This document shows positions 1-9,291 of a stretch of 64,000 nucleotides of DNA, piece by piece. Under the pieces are notes generated by a model. It saw only the letters and a program-made list of their open reading frames with translations, made no database searches and was not told where the DNA came from. Position 1 is the stretch's first letter; each line of letters begins with the position of its first letter. The stretch is from Nitrospirota bacterium. Its GTDB lineage: Bacteria > Nitrospirota > Nitrospiria > Nitrospirales > Nitrospiraceae. The stretch covers positions 1-64,000 of the forward strand of contig JAUXQT010000008.1 in NCBI GenBank assembly GCA_030682135.1, read 5' to 3'. The translations under genes were made by a program, and so were the position numbers.

Positions 1-352
1 CCGCCACAAACAGACTGCCTGGGTCGTAGATCACCGGGGTGCCGTTGTCTGAGACGAAGGCCACATCATGCCCCTGCGTGAGTCGATGCAGAAGGAGCTC
101 TACTTTTTCTTGGCGATTGAGCGGGCCGTAGCTCGTGATCGTCGCGATGATGCCGTGATGGGTCAGGAGTGCCTGGGTCACGCGTGGATCTTCTGACGCA
201 ATAATCGAGACTCGGCGCAACGTGGCAAGTGCCCGAAGCGTGATGTCGTCAGGGTGGCCAATTGGCGTGCCGACGATGTAGAGGGTGCCGGGTATCTTCC
301 GATCGTTTGGTTGACTCCCATCTTGCCCCATCGATATAATTCCTCGTTTCAT
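1..352 (-). CDS. rsmI: RsmI-like tetrapyrrole-methylase-family protein (5' part only)
   Basis: The gene runs off the left edge, so only the N-terminal ~117 residues are visible. They read as the SAM-binding half of the RsmI/tetrapyrrole methylase fold: GTLYIVGTPIG near residue 20, then DDITLRALATL, a SEDPRVT segment and VSDNGTPVIYDPG. RsmI 2'-O-methylates C1402 of 16S rRNA. The usual signatures GNLxDITLRAL, AEDTR and SDAGTPGISDPG are altered here to GHP, SEDPR and SDNGTPVIYDPG, so this could be a divergent RsmI or a paralogue of other specificity. The start at 352 gives MKRGIIS; an in-frame ATG at 331 (MGQDGSQ) is an alternative. It is transcribed away from the heme cluster, with about 40 bp between the two start codons. 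Confidence 0.75.
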   Translation of the reverse strand, partial: MKRGIISMGQDGSQPNDRKIPGTLYIVGTPIGHPDDITLRALATLRRVSIIASEDPRVTQALLTHHGIIATITSYGPLNRQEKVELLLHRLTQGHDVAFVSDNGTPVIYDPGSLFVA

Positions 353-393
353 GCGTGTCTTTTTGTCCTGAAAAGTTGAGGGGATAGCACTCT

Positions 394-1197
394 ATGGCCG
401 CCATGTTTTTCATGGTGACGATGGCCCTGTATTTTGCGGCCACCGTTTCTTTTCTTGCGTATTTGCTCTGGCCTTCAGAGGCCTTGTCCAAAGCCTCGTT
501 GGGCATGACAGCGATCGGGTTTGCCGCTCATACTATTGCGTTGGTGGCGCGAATGGTCGGAACGGCAGACGTCTCGCCACCCGGGTTTCATGAAGCCCTG
601 TCGTTTTTTTCCTGGATGCTGATTCTCGTTTTTCTTGCTGTAGAGTTCCGTCATCGTCTGCATGTGCTTGGTTCGTTCATCGTTCCACTGGCCCTCGTGT
701 CGCTCGTCTCTGCCGCGGCCTTGCCAGAAACCGCTCCGACGTTGAGCCCTGTGTTTCGTACGCTGTGGGTCCATGTCACACTGAGTATGCTCGGGACCGT
801 GGGGTTTGCGGTCGCCTTTGTCGCTGGTCTCATGTATCTGATTCAGGACAGGCTTCTCAAGTCTAAACGCTTCAATGTCCTCTACTCAAAACTGCCTGCG
901 CTGGATTTTCTCGACCACCTCAATCAGCAATCGATCGTGATGGGATTTCCTCTGCTGACGCTCGGCATCATCACCGGGGCGTTGTCCGCCGAGTTCTCTC
1001 GAGGGTCGTACCTGAGCTGGAATCCCGAGCAAACATGGGCGTTGGTGACATGGGTATTCTACTTCGCCGTGTTGCTCGGACGGCTCACGGTGGGCTGGCG
1101 AGCCAAACGAGCTGCCTATTTGACGATCATTGGGTTTGCCGGAGTGGTACTGACCCTCATTGGCGTGGTCCTCAAGGGCCACGGACCGGTGTCTTGA
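394..1197 (+). CDS. ccsA: CcsA/HemX-type cytochrome c assembly membrane protein
   Basis: A 267-aa integral membrane protein with about eight hydrophobic segments spread over its length. Near residue 210 it carries WNPEQTWALVTW, the tryptophan-rich signature of the CcsA/CcmC/CcmF heme-handling family. Family members present or export heme for cytochrome c maturation (system II). The same family sits upstream of hemA in several bacteria under the name HemX, where it affects HemA level. Here too it is followed directly by hemA, one base after its stop, so a role linking heme synthesis to heme delivery is plausible. Purine-rich GAGGGG lies upstream of the ATG. The CcsA and HemX roles cannot be told apart from sequence alone. 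Confidence 0.8.
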   Translation: MAAMFFMVTMALYFAATVSFLAYLLWPSEALSKASLGMTAIGFAAHTIALVARMVGTADVSPPGFHEALSFFSWMLILVFLAVEFRHRLHVLGSFIVPLALVSLVSAAALPETAPTLSPVFRTLWVHVTLSMLGTVGFAVAFVAGLMYLIQDRLLKSKRFNVLYSKLPALDFLDHLNQQSIVMGFPLLTLGIITGALSAEFSRGSYLSWNPEQTWALVTWVFYFAVLLGRLTVGWRAKRAAYLTIIGFAGVVLTLIGVVLKGHGPVS

Positions 1198-1198
1198 T

Positions 1199-2563
1199 AT
1201 GCATATTGTTGTTGTCGGTCTGAGTCATAAGACCGCTCCGGTTGAAATTCGCGAGAAACTCGCGATTCCTGAGAGCCGGATGAATGAAGCCCTGACCCGT
1301 CTCTGTTCGTATCAAGGGGTACGGGAAGGCATATTGCTGTCGACCTGTAATCGCGTCGAGGTCTATGCCGTCGTCGATGAAATTGAAGCGGGGTATGGTC
1401 GTATTCAGGAGTTTCTGGCCGATGCCCACCTGTCGCTGTCCTCAGAGCAATTGACTCCCCATCTCTACTGGCACCAAGGGGATCGGGCGATCAGCCATTT
1501 GTTTCGTGTGGCCTCAAGTCTCGACTCGATGATTGTCGGCGAGTCGCAGATTCTGGGACAGATTAAAGATGCGTTCGAGGTTGCACTTACCCATAAGTCG
1601 ACCGGCATCATTCTGAACAAAGTCGTGAAGAAGGCGATCTCCGTCGCCAAGCGAGTGCGGACGGAAACCAAAATTGCCGAGATGGCGGTGTCGGTCAGTT
1701 ATGCCGCGGTCGAGTTGGCCAAGAAAATCTTTTCGGATCTCAGCGAGAAGACGGTGTTGTTGGTGGGGGCGGGGGAGATGGCCAAGTTGGCGGCCAGACA
1801 TTTTATTGCCAGCGGGGTCCGTCATGTGCGGGTCACGACGAGGAATCCGCAGCATGGAATGGAATTGGCCGATCGATTCGGCGGCACCGCGGTTCCCTTC
1901 GAACAGTTTCGGGAAGACATGGCGTCTGCCGATATTGTGCTGGTCTCGACCGGCGCCGCGCATTATCTCGTGAGCGAGGACGATGTGCAGCGATCGGTCA
2001 AACAACGGATGAATCGCCCGATGTTCTTGATCGATATCTCGGTCCCGCGCAATATCGATCCGGCGGTGCGTCATGTGGATAATGCGTTTCTTTTCGACAT
2101 CGATGATTTGAAAGCGCGGGTTGAACAGAACCGAGGTGGACGTTTGCTGGAGGCCGAGAAGGCCGAGCAGATGGTGGTGGATGAGGTCGGGATCGTCCGG
2201 CAATGGCTTCAGTCGCTGGAAGTGACTCCCACCATCATGGCGCTCCGTACGAAAGCCGATGAGATCAAACGGGCGGAGGTCGAGAAGACTTTGGGGCGGT
2301 TGGCGAATCTCTCCGAATCCGAGCGTGAACTGGTCGAGACGATGGCATCCTCGATCGTAAATAAGCTCATTCATAATACGATGGTGACGCTCAAGGCCGA
2401 GGTGAATTCTTCGGATGGGGTTGCGTTCGTCGAAGCGGCGAGGCGATTCTTCAGCCTTGGGGATCCCGCGGGCTCGACCGTCAACGGGAGTGCAGTAGAG
2501 AGCCATATCCAGAGTCGTGAAGAGGCGACGCCAAAAGCTGGCGCGAAGACACCGGATCGATGA
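1199..2563 (+). CDS. hemA: Glutamyl-tRNA reductase
   Basis: The 454-aa product starts MHIVVVGLSHKTAPVEIREKL, the standard N-terminus of the family. An upstream in-frame start at 1160 would lie inside the previous gene and is rejected. It catalyses NADPH-dependent reduction of Glu-tRNA(Glu) to glutamate-1-semialdehyde, the committed step of C5-pathway tetrapyrrole synthesis. The catalytic cysteine is C50 in STCNRVEVY. The central NADPH domain has VLLVGAGEMAKLAA, and the C-terminal helical dimerisation domain is present, so length and architecture are normal. It follows the membrane gene by one base and is the first enzyme of the heme run. Confidence 0.97.
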   Translation: MHIVVVGLSHKTAPVEIREKLAIPESRMNEALTRLCSYQGVREGILLSTCNRVEVYAVVDEIEAGYGRIQEFLADAHLSLSSEQLTPHLYWHQGDRAISHLFRVASSLDSMIVGESQILGQIKDAFEVALTHKSTGIILNKVVKKAISVAKRVRTETKIAEMAVSVSYAAVELAKKIFSDLSEKTVLLVGAGEMAKLAARHFIASGVRHVRVTTRNPQHGMELADRFGGTAVPFEQFREDMASADIVLVSTGAAHYLVSEDDVQRSVKQRMNRPMFLIDISVPRNIDPAVRHVDNAFLFDIDDLKARVEQNRGGRLLEAEKAEQMVVDEVGIVRQWLQSLEVTPTIMALRTKADEIKRAEVEKTLGRLANLSESERELVETMASSIVNKLIHNTMVTLKAEVNSSDGVAFVEAARRFFSLGDPAGSTVNGSAVESHIQSREEATPKAGAKTPDR

Positions 2564-2576
2564 ATGCAGCAATTTT

Positions 2577-2900
2577 ATGGGGAAGACCCGCACAGGACCG
2601 ACACTCTTTACCTGTCCCAAATGTCGAAAGACGTATCTGGGACATGATCCCTTGCCCGATTGTCCTGCTTGCGGGTTCGATTATCGCGAACGGGAAGGGT
2701 TCCGGTGGGATGTGCTGGTCTACCTCTTGTCGATTCTTGGGTTGATCAGCTTTTTACTCGTCTCGTCCTCCTATAGAAGTTTCGTCAGCGGGACCCTATC
2801 CAGCGAGACGTCACGGGCGGACCACGACACTGTAGAGAAACTCCCGGGCGGCGAACGGGCCGCGACGTTTCATACTCCATATCATGATACGAGTCGGTGA
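2577..2900 (+). CDS. Small zinc-ribbon membrane protein in heme operon
   Basis: A 107-aa protein between hemA and hemC. It begins MGKTRTGPTLFTCPKCRKTYLG; a longer reading from 2517 would start inside hemA. The N-terminal 45 residues hold a CPKC...CPAC pair, a zinc-ribbon (rubredoxin-like knuckle) arrangement. One hydrophobic helix (VLVYLLSILGLISFLLVSS) follows, then a polar, histidine-containing tail. No function can be assigned. Ten bases separate it from hemC and 13 from hemA, so it is probably cotranscribed. A redox-, zinc- or heme-responsive membrane accessory is conceivable, but that is speculation. Confidence 0.75.
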   Translation: MGKTRTGPTLFTCPKCRKTYLGHDPLPDCPACGFDYREREGFRWDVLVYLLSILGLISFLLVSSSYRSFVSGTLSSETSRADHDTVEKLPGGERAATFHTPYHDTSR

Positions 2901-2909
2901 AAGGGAGCC

Positions 2910-3857
2910 ATGTCGAAAGTCAGCCATGAACGATTGAACGTCGTGTTGGGAACGCGCGGTAGCAAATTGGCAGTGCATCAGAGCGAGTGGGTACAGGCAC
3001 AGTTGCACGCGTTGGCTCCCCATGTAACGGTCACGTTGCGGCGGATCCAGACATCAGGGGACAGGATTCTCGACGTTCCGTTGGCTCAAATCGGCGGGAA
3101 GGGGCTCTTTGTCAAGGAGATCGAGGAAGCATTGTTGAGCGGCGAGATCGATCTGGCGGTGCATAGCATGAAAGATGTCCCCACGGAACTGCCCGATGGG
3201 CTGGAGATCCTCTGCGTGCCGCCTCGCGAGGATCCGCGGGATGCCCTGATCAGCCGTGACGGAAAGTCGTTCATGGAGCTTCCGTTGGGTGCGAAGATCG
3301 GGACCAGCAGCCTTCGCCGTCAATCGCAGCTCCTGCATGCGAGACCCGACCTCACCATTGCGATGTTACGTGGGAATCTGGATACCCGTCTCAAAAAATT
3401 GCATGAGGGACAGTTCGATGCCATCGTGCTCGCCGCAGCCGGACTTCGACGATTAGCTTGGGCTCATGAAATTACAGAGTATCTGGCGCCTCAGATTAGT
3501 TTGCCTGCCATCGGCCAGGGCGCGCTCGGCATTGAGGGCCGGAGGGACGATGCCTTCATTCGTTCCCTCTTGAGCGGCTTGGACCATGCGCCGAGTAAGA
3601 TCGCCGTTCTCGCCGAGCGTGCGTTGCTCCATCGGCTTCAAGGAGGCTGTCAGGTCCCAATCGCCGCCCATGCAACATTAACCGGCACACAGGTGAGATT
3701 GGAAGGCGTCGTGGCCAGTGTGGACGGCAAGGAACTCATTCGCGATTCTGTTGAAGGCACGATCGAGGATCCTGAGTCGATCGGTGTTCAACTCGCAGAA
3801 CGATTGCTTGCGCGCGGGGGCGAGAGAATTCTCCAAGGGATCTACGGGACGGCATGA
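2910..3857 (+). CDS. hemC: Porphobilinogen deaminase (hydroxymethylbilane synthase)
   Basis: A 315-aa enzyme that polymerises four porphobilinogens into hydroxymethylbilane. The N-terminal LGTRGSKLAVHQSEWVQ, the central GGKGLFVKEIEEALL and HSMKDVPTELP, and GTSSLRRQSQL are all typical. The dipyrromethane cofactor cysteine is C247 in LQGGCQVPIA. The ATG is preceded by AAAGGGAG at a good spacing. The stop overlaps the start of the cobA-hemD fusion by 4 bp (ATGA), indicating translational coupling. Confidence 0.97.
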   Translation: MSKVSHERLNVVLGTRGSKLAVHQSEWVQAQLHALAPHVTVTLRRIQTSGDRILDVPLAQIGGKGLFVKEIEEALLSGEIDLAVHSMKDVPTELPDGLEILCVPPREDPRDALISRDGKSFMELPLGAKIGTSSLRRQSQLLHARPDLTIAMLRGNLDTRLKKLHEGQFDAIVLAAAGLRRLAWAHEITEYLAPQISLPAIGQGALGIEGRRDDAFIRSLLSGLDHAPSKIAVLAERALLHRLQGGCQVPIAAHATLTGTQVRLEGVVASVDGKELIRDSVEGTIEDPESIGVQLAERLLARGGERILQGIYGTA

Positions 3858-5419
3858 CGAAGACGAAAAGGTCAGGAAAGGTTTATTTGGTTGGAGCGGG
3901 ACCAGGCGATCCTGGCCTCCTGACCCTGAAAGGGAAGGCCTGCCTGGAGCAGGCCGATGTCGTGCTCTACGATTTTCTCGCCAATCCGGCCTTGCTGCAG
4001 TATGCTCCGGCCACGGCACAGCGGATTTATGTCGGGCGACGGGGGCGTGGTCAGTATCGAGACCAAGCCGATATCAATCGGCTGCTGATTGAACGGGCTC
4101 AAGAGGGACATGTAGTGGTCCGGCTCAAGGGAGGAGATCCCTTTGTCTTCGGACGCGGCGGTGAAGAAGCCGAAGCGGTGGCCGCTGCAGGGATCGATTT
4201 TGAGGTGGTGCCCGGGGTGACTGCGGCGATTGCGGTGCCTGCCTATGCGGGTATTCCGGTGACCCATCGCACCCTGGCTTCCACGGTCACGTTTGTGACC
4301 GGTCATGAAGATCCCACCAAACCGGAGACCCTGTTGGAATGGCCTAAATTGGCTGGGGCATCCGGGACGCTCGTGTTCATGATGGGGATGAAGAATCTCC
4401 CCTCGATTGTTGGCCACTTAGTGGCAGAAGGCAGGTCGTCTGAGACGCCGGTAGCGGCGATTCATTGGGGGACCAAAGCCGATCAACAGACCATCGTGGG
4501 GACCTTGGATAATATTGTGGCGAGAACCGAAGCCGTACAGCTCGAACCGCCGACGGTGATCGTCGTGGGTGAGGTGGTGGGGCTACGAGGGCAGCTGAAT
4601 TGGTTTGAAACTAAGCCGCTCTTCGGGAAACGCATTGTGCTGACCAGGGCTCAAGAGCAGGCGCACGAGTTCTCTCAGTTGCTTGCGGCCTACGGAGCGG
4701 AGCCAGTGGAGGTGCCGACGATTCAAATCGTCCCTCCGGTCAGTTGGCAGGCGATCGATGATGCGATCAATCGTCTCAGCACCTATCAATGGCTGATCTT
4801 TACCAGCGTGAACGGGGTCACGCCGTTCATGGATCGTCTCCATGCAGCAGGTAAAGATGCGCGCGCCTTGGCACTGCTTCGTATTTGCGCGATTGGACCG
4901 CGCACGGCACAGGAATTGAGCATTCATGGATTGAGGACAGATATCGTTCCAGCCGAGTTTCAAGCAGAGGGGGTCATCGCCGCGTTGGCTCAGGTGGGCA
5001 TCCGTGGGAGCCGCCTGTTGATTCCACGTGCCGAAGTCGCTCGTGAGATCTTGCCGGAACAGTTGAGTGAGTTGGGGGCGATTGTCGATGTGATTCCGGT
5101 CTACCGGACGATCGCCCCGACGGTGGATGTCGCCTCTTTGACGCAGCAGCTTCGCGATGGCCGGGTGGCGGCGCTCACTTTTACGAGTTCATCCACCGTG
5201 CGTAACTTCGTGGAGCTCTTTGGCGGGCAAGAGGCGGTCACGAAACTTGTGGCGCAGGTGGCGATTGCCTGCATCGGACCCATTACGGCACGTACGGCAG
5301 AAGAATATGGGTTGACGGTGACGATCATGCCGACTGAAAATACGGTACCGGCATTGGCCGAGGCCATTGTCCGGCATTTCAGTGAAGGGGCGCGAGTGGT
5401 GGTTTCTGCTCAGGGATAG
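3854..5419 (+). CDS. cobA-hemD: Uroporphyrinogen-III C-methyltransferase / uroporphyrinogen-III synthase fusion
   Basis: A 521-aa two-domain enzyme. Residues 8-245 form a SUMT/CobA methylase ([53 protein letters not shown]), which makes precorrin-2 for siroheme and cobalamin. Residues 255-515 form a HemD uroporphyrinogen-III synthase ([45 protein letters not shown]). The fusion places the branch-point synthase and the first enzyme of the siroheme/B12 branch in one chain, downstream of hemC. This fits the cobalamin module elsewhere in the window. Such fusions are known in several phyla. Confidence 0.95.
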   Translation: MTKTKRSGKVYLVGAGPGDPGLLTLKGKACLEQADVVLYDFLANPALLQYAPATAQRIYVGRRGRGQYRDQADINRLLIERAQEGHVVVRLKGGDPFVFGRGGEEAEAVAAAGIDFEVVPGVTAAIAVPAYAGIPVTHRTLASTVTFVTGHEDPTKPETLLEWPKLAGASGTLVFMMGMKNLPSIVGHLVAEGRSSETPVAAIHWGTKADQQTIVGTLDNIVARTEAVQLEPPTVIVVGEVVGLRGQLNWFETKPLFGKRIVLTRAQEQAHEFSQLLAAYGAEPVEVPTIQIVPPVSWQAIDDAINRLSTYQWLIFTSVNGVTPFMDRLHAAGKDARALALLRICAIGPRTAQELSIHGLRTDIVPAEFQAEGVIAALAQVGIRGSRLLIPRAEVAREILPEQLSELGAIVDVIPVYRTIAPTVDVASLTQQLRDGRVAALTFTSSSTVRNFVELFGGQEAVTKLVAQVAIACIGPITARTAEEYGLTVTIMPTENTVPALAEAIVRHFSEGARVVVSAQG

Positions 5420-5478
5420 GTCGCGATAGACGACGGGGTACGGAACTGAGTTGTTTAGTAAGAGGGGGGGGGATTCTC

Positions 5479-5871
5479 ATGGTTGCAGTTAAGTCGTTCA
5501 TGGTTCCGAGAGAGAAGTTTATTACGGTTGAGCGGGATACCGATGCCCAGACAGCGGCACGTATCATGCGGGATCGTGGGATTGGCAGCTTGTTCGTGAC
5601 GAACGGGAAGGAGGTTGTCGGCATTCTGACCGATACCGATATGGTGCGGCGGGTGGTGGCGGCTGGAGCGGATACTCATAAGACGACGGTTGAGCAGATT
5701 ATGTCGGCCCCGATCTTGACGATCGAGGAGAATAAAACGTTGCTCGATGCCAACGATCTGATGGCTCAAACGCATGTTCGCCATCTTGGCGTGACGCGGG
5801 ATGGCGGGTTGGTCGGCATGATTTCCGTCCGGGACCTCGTCGTGTTTTTAACGAATCTTCCAAGAAAGTAA
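5479..5871 (+). CDS. CBS-domain pair protein
   Basis: A 130-aa protein consisting of two CBS domains (Bateman module). The first covers [46 protein letters not shown]; the second covers [51 protein letters not shown]. Such stand-alone modules bind adenine nucleotides or SAM and act as regulators, but nothing identifies the partner. It lies inside the heme run, 59 bp after cobA-hemD and 4 bp before hemB. Its ribosome-binding region is a run of nine G (5464-5472), six bases before the ATG, which is unusual. Confidence 0.88.
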   Translation: MVAVKSFMVPREKFITVERDTDAQTAARIMRDRGIGSLFVTNGKEVVGILTDTDMVRRVVAAGADTHKTTVEQIMSAPILTIEENKTLLDANDLMAQTHVRHLGVTRDGGLVGMISVRDLVVFLTNLPRK

Positions 5872-5875
5872 TTCG

Positions 5876-6847
5876 ATGGCTTTTCCCATTCAGCGGCTCA
5901 GACGGTTGCGGCAGCATGAGGCCTTTCGCCGTATGGTGCGGGAGACGAACCTGGCCCCTTCGGATTTCATCTATCCGCTGTTCGTCGTCGAAGGACGAGA
6001 TCGGCGGGAGGAGATCGTCTCGATGCCGGGCCAGTTCCGGCTCTCGGTCGATCTCTTGGTGAAAGAGGCCCGCGAGGTAGTGGCCTTGGGTATTCCCGCG
6101 ATCATTCTGTTCGGGATTCCGGATCGGAAAGATGCGCGGGGAAGTTCAGGGTTCGATCCGAACGGCATCGTGCAGCGGGCGGTCAAAGCGGTGAAGGACC
6201 AGGTGCCTGGCGTGATGGTCATCACCGACGTCTGCATCGACGAATACACCGATCATGGGCATTGCGGGATCGTCAAGGACGGGCGCATCCTCAACGATGA
6301 AACGCTGGATTGTCTCCGTACGATGGCCAGAACCCATGCGCAAGCCGGGGCCGATATGGTGGCTCCATCCGATATGATGGATGGGCGAGTGGCGGCGATT
6401 CGGACGGAATTGGATCAGGCAGGATTTCCCGAGCTGCCGATCATGGCCTATGCCGCCAAATTCGCGTCCTGCTTTTATGCGCCGTTTCGGGATGCGGCCG
6501 GTTCAAGCCCGCAATTCGGTGATCGGCAATCGTATCAAATGGATCCGGCCAACCGACGGGAAGCGCTTCGCGAAATCGCCCTCGATGTCGAGGAGGGGGC
6601 CGACATCATCATGGTGAAACCGGCATTGCCGTATCTCGATATTATTGCCGCGGCCAGGGCGCAGATGTTGTTGCCGGTGGCGGCCTATCAAGTGAGTGGG
6701 GAGTACAGCATGATCAAAGCAGCGGCCAACGCCGGCTGGCTCGATGAATCGCGCGCCATGATGGAATCGTTGCTCTCGATCAAGCGGGCTGGCGCAGACC
6801 TCATCTTGACCTACTTTGCTAAAGACGCAGCGCGTCTCCTTCACTGA
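5876..6847 (+). CDS. hemB: Delta-aminolevulinic acid dehydratase (porphobilinogen synthase)
   Basis: A 323-aa enzyme condensing two 5-aminolevulinates to porphobilinogen. The active-site lysines are visible as K195 (AYAAKFAS) and K248 ([12 protein letters not shown]). The metal region reads [17 protein letters not shown], in which DVCxDxxTxHGHCG retains only two of the cysteines of the zinc-type enzyme. The C-terminus ([27 protein letters not shown]) is standard. It closes the tetrapyrrole run, with ribF five bases downstream. Note that hemL, needed between hemA and hemB, is not in this window. Confidence 0.97.
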   Translation: MAFPIQRLRRLRQHEAFRRMVRETNLAPSDFIYPLFVVEGRDRREEIVSMPGQFRLSVDLLVKEAREVVALGIPAIILFGIPDRKDARGSSGFDPNGIVQRAVKAVKDQVPGVMVITDVCIDEYTDHGHCGIVKDGRILNDETLDCLRTMARTHAQAGADMVAPSDMMDGRVAAIRTELDQAGFPELPIMAYAAKFASCFYAPFRDAAGSSPQFGDRQSYQMDPANRREALREIALDVEEGADIIMVKPALPYLDIIAAARAQMLLPVAAYQVSGEYSMIKAAANAGWLDESRAMMESLLSIKRAGADLILTYFAKDAARLLH

Positions 6848-6852
6848 CGACC

Positions 6853-7800
6853 ATGCTCAAAGTCACGCGTGGGCTGTCCGGCAAATGTCCTCCACGTGCG
6901 TATCCAGTCGCCACGATCGGTAATTTTGACGGCCACCACCTGGGTCATCGCGCGCTGCTGCAGACGGTCGTCGAGACGGCCAGGAAGGCGGAGGGGACTT
7001 CGCTCGTCCTGACCTTCGATCCGCACCCGGTCAAAATCCTCGCTCCCCATATCGACCTTCGTTTTCTGACCAGTCCCGAGGAAAAGTTGGCGCACTTCGA
7101 GGCCGCAGGAATCGACGAAGTGGTATTTCTGGAGTTTAGCCCCACCTTCGCAGCGATGAGCCCTGACGAGTTTGCAGAAGGCATCCTGCATCGATCTCTC
7201 ACCCTCTCCGAACTGTTTGTCGGGAATCATTTTGCCTTTGGAAAGGGTCGGGCAGGGCATATCGAAGATCTCGTACGTCTCGGCAGGCTGTACGGATTCC
7301 TTGTGCATCCTGTGACACCCGTGATGCTTGAGGGAGGCGTGGTGAGTTCGACCAGGATTCGCCAGCTCATTCAGGCAGGGAACGTGGAACAGGCTGCCGC
7401 GCTCCTCGGGCGTTTCTACGGGATTTGCGGTACGGTGGTGCATGGGATGCAGCAGGGGGAAGCGATGGGCTGGCCCACGGCGAATCTACGCATCCCGGCC
7501 GGTCGCGTCGTGCCGCCTGACGGCGTTTATGCCGCGAGAACGGTCCACGGGGCTCAGACGTCTGATGCGATCGCCTACATCGGGACCAGGCCGACTTTCG
7601 GCGCAGGGGAGCGCCTGATTGAAGTCAATGTATTGGATCAGCGCTGCGATCTCTATGGCCAGGAGATCACCGTGCAGTTTGTGGCGCGCGTGCGCGGTGA
7701 TCATACCTTTGCCTCTGCCGATGAGCTGTCGAAGCAGATCGTCCGTGATGTGGAGCAGGCGCGCAGGAGCTTGCAGCGAATCCCGCAGGGAGTTCAGTGA
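6853..7800 (+). CDS. ribF: Bifunctional riboflavin kinase / FAD synthetase
   Basis: A 315-aa protein converting riboflavin to FMN and FMN to FAD. The N-terminal adenylyltransferase half has TIGNFDGHHLGHRALL (usual form GVFDGVHLGH), LTFDPHP and VGNHFAFGKGRAG. The VSSTRIRQLI motif follows. The C-terminal kinase half has GTVVHGMQQGEAMGWPTANL, where the usual GxxxGrxlGFPTAN is kept with small changes, then PPDGVYAA and EVNVLD. Length is normal. The stop overlaps the GTG that could start tilS. Confidence 0.93.
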   Translation: MLKVTRGLSGKCPPRAYPVATIGNFDGHHLGHRALLQTVVETARKAEGTSLVLTFDPHPVKILAPHIDLRFLTSPEEKLAHFEAAGIDEVVFLEFSPTFAAMSPDEFAEGILHRSLTLSELFVGNHFAFGKGRAGHIEDLVRLGRLYGFLVHPVTPVMLEGGVVSSTRIRQLIQAGNVEQAAALLGRFYGICGTVVHGMQQGEAMGWPTANLRIPAGRVVPPDGVYAARTVHGAQTSDAIAYIGTRPTFGAGERLIEVNVLDQRCDLYGQEITVQFVARVRGDHTFASADELSKQIVRDVEQARRSLQRIPQGVQ

Positions 7801-7802
7801 CC

Positions 7803-9284
7803 ATGGCGGTTGAGGCGTCGATCACGCGGTCGTCCAGCAGATCTGCTGGACGACCGGCTTTATTGACTCATCTCGTGCGAACGGTGCGTCAGCACCAGCT
7901 ATTCGTTCCCGGTCAGCACCTCTTGGTGGCGGTATCGGGCGGGCCCGATTCGATCGCGCTGTTGTCTCTGCTGCATCGCCTGGCCCGGTCCTGGAGACTC
8001 ACACTCACAGCAATCCATTGTAACTACGGCTTGCGTGGAGCGGAGTCCGATGGCGACGAATCGTTTGTCAGGGAGTTTTGTCAGGAACGGCAGCTGTCTC
8101 TTGTCATCCATCGACCCACGCTGGTCAAACGGCGGCAACGCTCATCGCTCCAGGCCAGGGCCCGCGACGCACGGTATGACTTCATGCGGCAATTGGCTCA
8201 CGAGGTCGAGGCTGTCCGCATTGCGGTCGGTCATACCGCCAATGACCAGGCTGAAACGGTGCTCATGTGGATGTTGCGCGGGGCAGGGATGGCCGGGTTA
8301 GCCGGGATGCCCTATATGCGTGAGGACGGAATCATTCGCCCGCTCTTGGCCTCCACTCGTGAGGAGGTGTTGGCCTATTTGGGTCAGGAAGGACTGACCT
8401 ATCGCCGTGACTCGAGCAATGAGAAGCCGCTCTATTATCGTAACCGGATCAGGCAAGATCTCCTACCTGTGATCACTCGGTTGGCTCCGGCTGCCGTCCG
8501 TGTGCTGCAGCGACAAGCAGATGTCGTGCGTGAAGACGAACGGTACTTTGGGCAGGTGACGAGGGATCTGGTCCAGGCGCTCGTGATTCCTGATTCCGGA
8601 GGCGTGCAACGAGTCAATCTCCAGGCCTTCATGGAGTTGCCGGTTGCGCTTCAGCGGCGGCTCGTTCGGACGATCTTGCGGACCTATGATGAAGAGGGGC
8701 GCGCGAGCAGCCTTCATGTGGTGGAGTCTGTTCGGCATGTGTTGCTCCAGGGAAAGACTGGAGTTCGGCTGTCTTTGACACAGGCTCTCGTGATTCTGGA
8801 TCAGGGGTCGGTGCAGTTTCACCCCGTAGGAGGGGGGGGGGAGGTGGAGGCTGGTGCTGGCCAGGGAAAGGGCGAGAGCCTCCTTCTTTCAGTGCCGTCA
8901 ACGGTCTATTGGGCTAGAACGAATCAGCAAATTCATGTACAACGTATCGCTCGTCATGATGCGGAACAGGGAGACGCAGGTTCGTCAGTACAGCGAGCCT
9001 TGTTCGATGCCGACCGATGCTCGGAGCCGTTTCTGGTTCGGTCCTGGCAAGCTGGCGATCGATTCTCTCCTCGAGGGATGAAGGGGAAGAGTCAGAAGCT
9101 TCAAGATTTCTTTACCGATCGGAAGATCGCTCGTTGCCGGCGGGAGGAGATTCCATTGTTGGTCGCGCCAGAAGGGATTTTGTGGGTCGTGGGGATGCGG
9201 CAGGATGAACGTTTCGCGGTCCGTCGAGGGACAACCAACTGTCTGGTGGTATCGGTGAGCCATAAGGACTCAGAGAAGGAGTAG
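7803..9284 (+). CDS. tilS: tRNA(Ile)-lysidine synthase
   Basis: About 493 aa. The N-terminal PP-loop ATPase has LLVAVSGGPDSIALLSLL, then NYGLRGAESDGDE and VGHTANDQAETVLMWMLRGAGMAGLAGM, the TilS signatures. The C-terminal domain contains GDRFSPRGMKGKSQKLQDFFTDRKI. It converts C34 of the tRNA-Ile CAT anticodon to lysidine, so the tRNA reads AUA. The start is ATG 7803 or GTG 7797, the latter overlapping ribF. A run of ten G at 8832-8841 lies in frame between the two domains (reads GGGG) and could be prone to slippage. Confidence 0.93.
   Translation: MAVEASITRSSSRSAGRPALLTHLVRTVRQHQLFVPGQHLLVAVSGGPDSIALLSLLHRLARSWRLTLTAIHCNYGLRGAESDGDESFVREFCQERQLSLVIHRPTLVKRRQRSSLQARARDARYDFMRQLAHEVEAVRIAVGHTANDQAETVLMWMLRGAGMAGLAGMPYMREDGIIRPLLASTREEVLAYLGQEGLTYRRDSSNEKPLYYRNRIRQDLLPVITRLAPAAVRVLQRQADVVREDERYFGQVTRDLVQALVIPDSGGVQRVNLQAFMELPVALQRRLVRTILRTYDEEGRASSLHVVESVRHVLLQGKTGVRLSLTQALVILDQGSVQFHPVGGGGEVEAGAGQGKGESLLLSVPSTVYWARTNQQIHVQRIARHDAEQGDAGSSVQRALFDADRCSEPFLVRSWQAGDRFSPRGMKGKSQKLQDFFTDRKIARCRREEIPLLVAPEGILWVVGMRQDERFAVRRGTTNCLVVSVSHKDSEKE
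8832..8841 (+). repeat. In-frame G10 homopolymer within tilS
   Basis: Ten consecutive G residues lie inside the tilS reading frame, in the linker upstream of the C-terminal domain. The frame is intact in this sequence. Long G runs are classic sites of slipped-strand or transcriptional slippage, and of sequencing error. Confidence 0.9.
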
Positions 9285-9291
9285 AGGGAGC

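Noticed and set aside
1514-2620. Minus-strand open frame of 368 codons opposite hemA
   Set aside because: hemA is complete and canonical on the plus strand; the antisense product matches nothing recognisable.
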